Shown here: positions 61,361 through 64,000 of the stretch, piece by piece
Layout of the letters: each line of letters begins with the position of its first letter
How positions within the stretch are numbered: position 1 is the first letter of the stretch
Assembly (NCBI RefSeq): GCF_000321225.1
Contig: NW_004452110.1
Span: 413,705 to 477,704 of the forward strand
Direction: 5' to 3'
Origin: Odobenus rosmarus divergens
Lineage: Eukaryota > Chordata > Mammalia > Carnivora > Odobenidae
Length of the DNA stretch: 64,000 nucleotides
Made by a program: the position numbers and the translations under genes
The notes under the pieces: generated by a model
Seen by the model: the letters and a program-made list of their open reading frames with translations, nothing else
Databases searched by the model: none
Told to the model about the DNA's origin: nothing

Positions 61361-61499
61361 GTTCGTTTGGGCATTTATTTTCCCCCTTTCCTCTTCTCTC
61401 TTTAGGTGCAATTGCTTTTCCTTTCCTTTTTACCACCCTGGCCCGCAGGGTGGGAGGATGGGGGCTTGGGGGAGGGGGAAGGCGGGGTTTGGGGAGGGA

Positions 61500-61925
61500 C
61501 CTCGGTCTCTCAGGGAGGATGCGGGGCAGGCTTGCGGCCCTCTCAGCGCCCGTCCCTCGCGCCTTGCCCCCTCTGGTTCCGGGTCCCCTTCCTCACCGCC
61601 GGGAAAGGACGCCCAGGGCGCATCCTGGGGCCTCGGAGCGGTCCGAGCTTTCGGAGAAGAATCGCGCCGGCTCGGCGCTACTGCGGAGCTCGCGGCCCGG
61701 GCGGCTGCCCTCCCAACCCCCCGCGGGCGACCTGGTGCTCCGGGGGCGCGGCGGCCGGACCTCCCCCAGGCCCCCTCTGGCCCTCAGTGCGGGCTAGTCG
61801 GCCTCCACCCCCACTGCCCCCTCAGCAGCGGCGGAGATAGAGCGCGTGTGTCTCTGTGTGTCGGGCGGGGGGAGGGATACTGAAACAAACAACAAACCTC
61901 CACCCGCCCGCCCGCCCGCAGCCAC
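61500..61925. promoter_or_regulatory. CpG island
   Basis: CpG-dense, peaking at 61600-61850, directly between two AT-rich candidate enhancers. No exon supported. Confidence 0.55.
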
Positions 61926-61929
61926 CTCT

Positions 61930-62050
61930 CTTGTTCGGAAATGAATTTTGGCAAGAGATTAGCTCCTAATCTGATCTAACGCTGCTGACATTTGGGAAGA
62001 AGATGAAAATGGCAGCTCAATTTCATTCAGAAACGGGGTCACTTCGCGGG
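61930..62050. promoter_or_regulatory. Candidate enhancer with GATTAG/CTAATC palindrome
   Basis: Unique sequence with the perfect inverted repeat GATTAG-CTC-CTAATC (61957-61971), followed by TGATCTAACGC, and ATGGCAGCTCAATTTCATTC. The half-sites fit bicoid/OTX-type (TAATC) recognition. Confidence 0.45.
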
Positions 62051-62059
62051 GCTCCGCTC

Positions 62060-62484
62060 TGCTCCCCAGAGAGTGTGGATGCTCCTCCCTCTCCCCCCTA
62101 AACCGGAGGAGCTAGCCTGGAGCTGGGGGGCAGGCAGGAGGCCGGGACTGCCCCCCTCTTCCCCCCACCAACAGTCAGCGGGTGGTTCTGGGCTGGACCC
62201 TGTCCAGTCCCGGTTGAATGGTGGAGGTAGGAGCGGGTGTTGGCTGGGGCATCATCCTCCATCCTCCCTCCTCCCCCTGCCTCTCTTCAGGGTACCGTGC
62301 TTGGACAGAGGCGGGGGCTTCTGGGCCCCCATAAGGTCTCTTTAGGTCGGAGAGCCTCTTCCTTGAGGGAGGCTGGTGGAAAGTAAGAAGTCAGGAGTCA
62401 CCACACAGTGAGGTCATTAAAGCCAGGCGTCTCAAGGCCTATTTCCTGTCCCTCCCCTGGGCTCCCTGGGCCCACCTAGGGGCT

Positions 62485-62524
<40 letters not shown>

Positions 62525-64000
62525 TCAGACCCTGCAGCCTGGACAGAGGGCCTGGCTTATTGACCTGGACATAGCCTCCCCTCTGTTTGGCTCCAAGAGG
62601 CTGTGAGGTCCTGGGAAGTGGGAATCAGGGCTTCCTGGAGACAGTACCTCCCTTTCCCCTCCGATACCCACGTGCACCCACTGCAGGCAGACTCAAAAGG
62701 TGGGCAGGCCATGTTCTTGGCCACCTAGAGGGCCCCACAAGGCCCAGCCTCTCCCCTCCCCTAAGACTGTGCAGGTAGTGGCCTCATCCTAGTACCAGGT
62801 AACAGGGGACAGGTGGAGTCACTTATGGGGGATCCTGCTCATTGGATCCTGTTCTTGAGCCAGGGTTCCTGGGGGCCTGCCTGTGGGGTGCCAGGCCTGG
62901 GATGGCGGGTTGAGGGCATCATCATCATCAGCCCAGGACAAGGACAAGCTGAAGGCTCTGTGCTTTAGTCCCCTGGAGTGAACATAATAAGGAGGAGAGT
63001 TTTGTGCCTGAGTTTGGTTGTGTACCCAGCATGCATGAGTGGCTGTAACCTAATGTGCTTACACAGCACGTGGCGCACACACATGGAGGTGTAAGTGGGC
63101 ACAAGGCCTTGGGAAACAGGGGCGGCTGCAGCCCATACTGTGTCTACGAAGCTCAGGAAAAGGCATCCCTTTTGTGCCCTGGAGAGTGAGGTGGGAGCTG
63201 GATTTCAGGGAGCATTTTTCCCCCCCACCCCCGGCCTTTTAGGCAGCACACACTCTATTCCATACACTTGAGTTTGGGCAGTGTTTCTGTGTGTTGGCTC
63301 TGATATTATTGAAAGTGCTTTTATTATTGAGAATCAGCTTTGTTCTGAGCTGTCCTTCAGTCACTGGTGTGCACTTAGCGAGGGACTGGCCCTTGCCCCC
63401 GCCCTTTACCCAGCTTTGGGGTTCTGGATGCCACAGCCCTGGGTCTCAGTCACTATGGAGTTACTGCATGTCACACAGAGAGGTGGTAACCGCAGGTATG
63501 TTTGGCGATGCTGAGTAATTAATTGCAAAGGCTCGTGTGCATGTGAAATGTTTGGGAGTATATGAGTGTGAACGCTTTGTGTTTGTGGGTGGGAACCTGC
63601 AAGAGTGTGTGTGTGTGTAGGTGAGCATAGGGTGACTGTGGCAGGAAGGCATGACTAAGTGTGTGGGTGGGGACCATGTAAGGGGTTGGGGATGCAGCTG
63701 GCTTCACTGCCCTGGTTCTCCTGGCCTCATTGGGCCCCCTTTGGTCGGCCTTGCGAAGGACTCACTCCGCACCACTTCTTGTCCACTGCTCGAAATGACT
63801 GTGCTTCTGTCCTCATGAGAAACAGAAGTGGTGACCAGTGCTGCAGATCAGTTCAAGCGGAAGGCCACGGCTGCGGAAATGGCGCCATGTTGACTGAGAC
63901 ATCGTTTTCCATACCTCTCACCTGGGGCAGCGCAGAGGGGACTTACTCAGCTCCAGGGACCTCCTGGCTATTTGTGTGTGTGGGGGGGTGGTGATCAGTG
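62060..64000. other. Unique DNA with one microsatellite
   Basis: No gene or interspersed repeat recognised to the window end. Confidence 0.4.
62487..62523. repeat. (GT)n microsatellite
   Basis: About eighteen uninterrupted GT units. Confidence 0.95.

Overview
This is vertebrate nuclear DNA from a carnivoran mammal. The diagnostic sign is a series of tRNA-derived SINEs that begin GGGGCRCCTGGGTGGCTCAG, continue with a CTGCCTTCGGCTCAGGTCATGATCCCAGGGTCCTGGGATC-type body split by short CT-rich tracts, and end in an AATAAA-rich A tail. This is the carnivore SINEC family. The body resembles the form I know from bears, seals and mustelids more than the dog or cat forms, so I infer an arctoid carnivore; the exact species cannot be read. 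Older mammalian repeats (MIR, L2, L1M, MLT1 LTRs, a MER DNA transposon) fill much of the first 45 kb. There is no bacterial or plasmid content, no operon and no CRISPR.

The only protein-coding gene I can support is EMX2, the empty-spiracles-type homeobox transcription factor, on the + strand. It has three coding exons (49397-49805, 51747-51931, 54127-54294), GT-AG introns in phases 1 and 0, a 253-residue product, and a 3'UTR ending at an AATAAA at 55644. Its promoter lies in a large CpG island at about 48.0-50.4 kb. From knowledge of the human locus, the antisense lncRNA EMX2OS should start in EMX2 intron 1 and run leftwards through much of the window; its exons cannot be read here.

Layout: 0-38.8 kb is intergenic DNA (probably the body of EMX2OS) rich in SINEC, L1, L2 and MIR, with islands of unique AT-rich sequence that look like conserved non-coding elements. 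38.9-44.1 kb holds a cluster of CpG islands interrupted by an AT-rich block. 45.4-64 kb contains EMX2 and its flanks, and I see no interspersed repeat in it, only microsatellites. This repeat desert is typical of dosage-sensitive developmental regulators. Downstream of EMX2 (56.4-62.1 kb) are several homeodomain-site-rich candidate enhancers and more CpG islands.

No new biological system is evident. The most useful leads are a string of three minimal uORFs in the EMX2 leader, an 85-nt pure-purine tract just upstream of it, a GAA-triplet tract in the 3'UTR, candidate enhancers with paired ATTA motifs, and CTCF-like sites. Exon limits are given to the base. Repeat, CpG-island and enhancer limits are by eye, and diverged repeats have certainly been missed.
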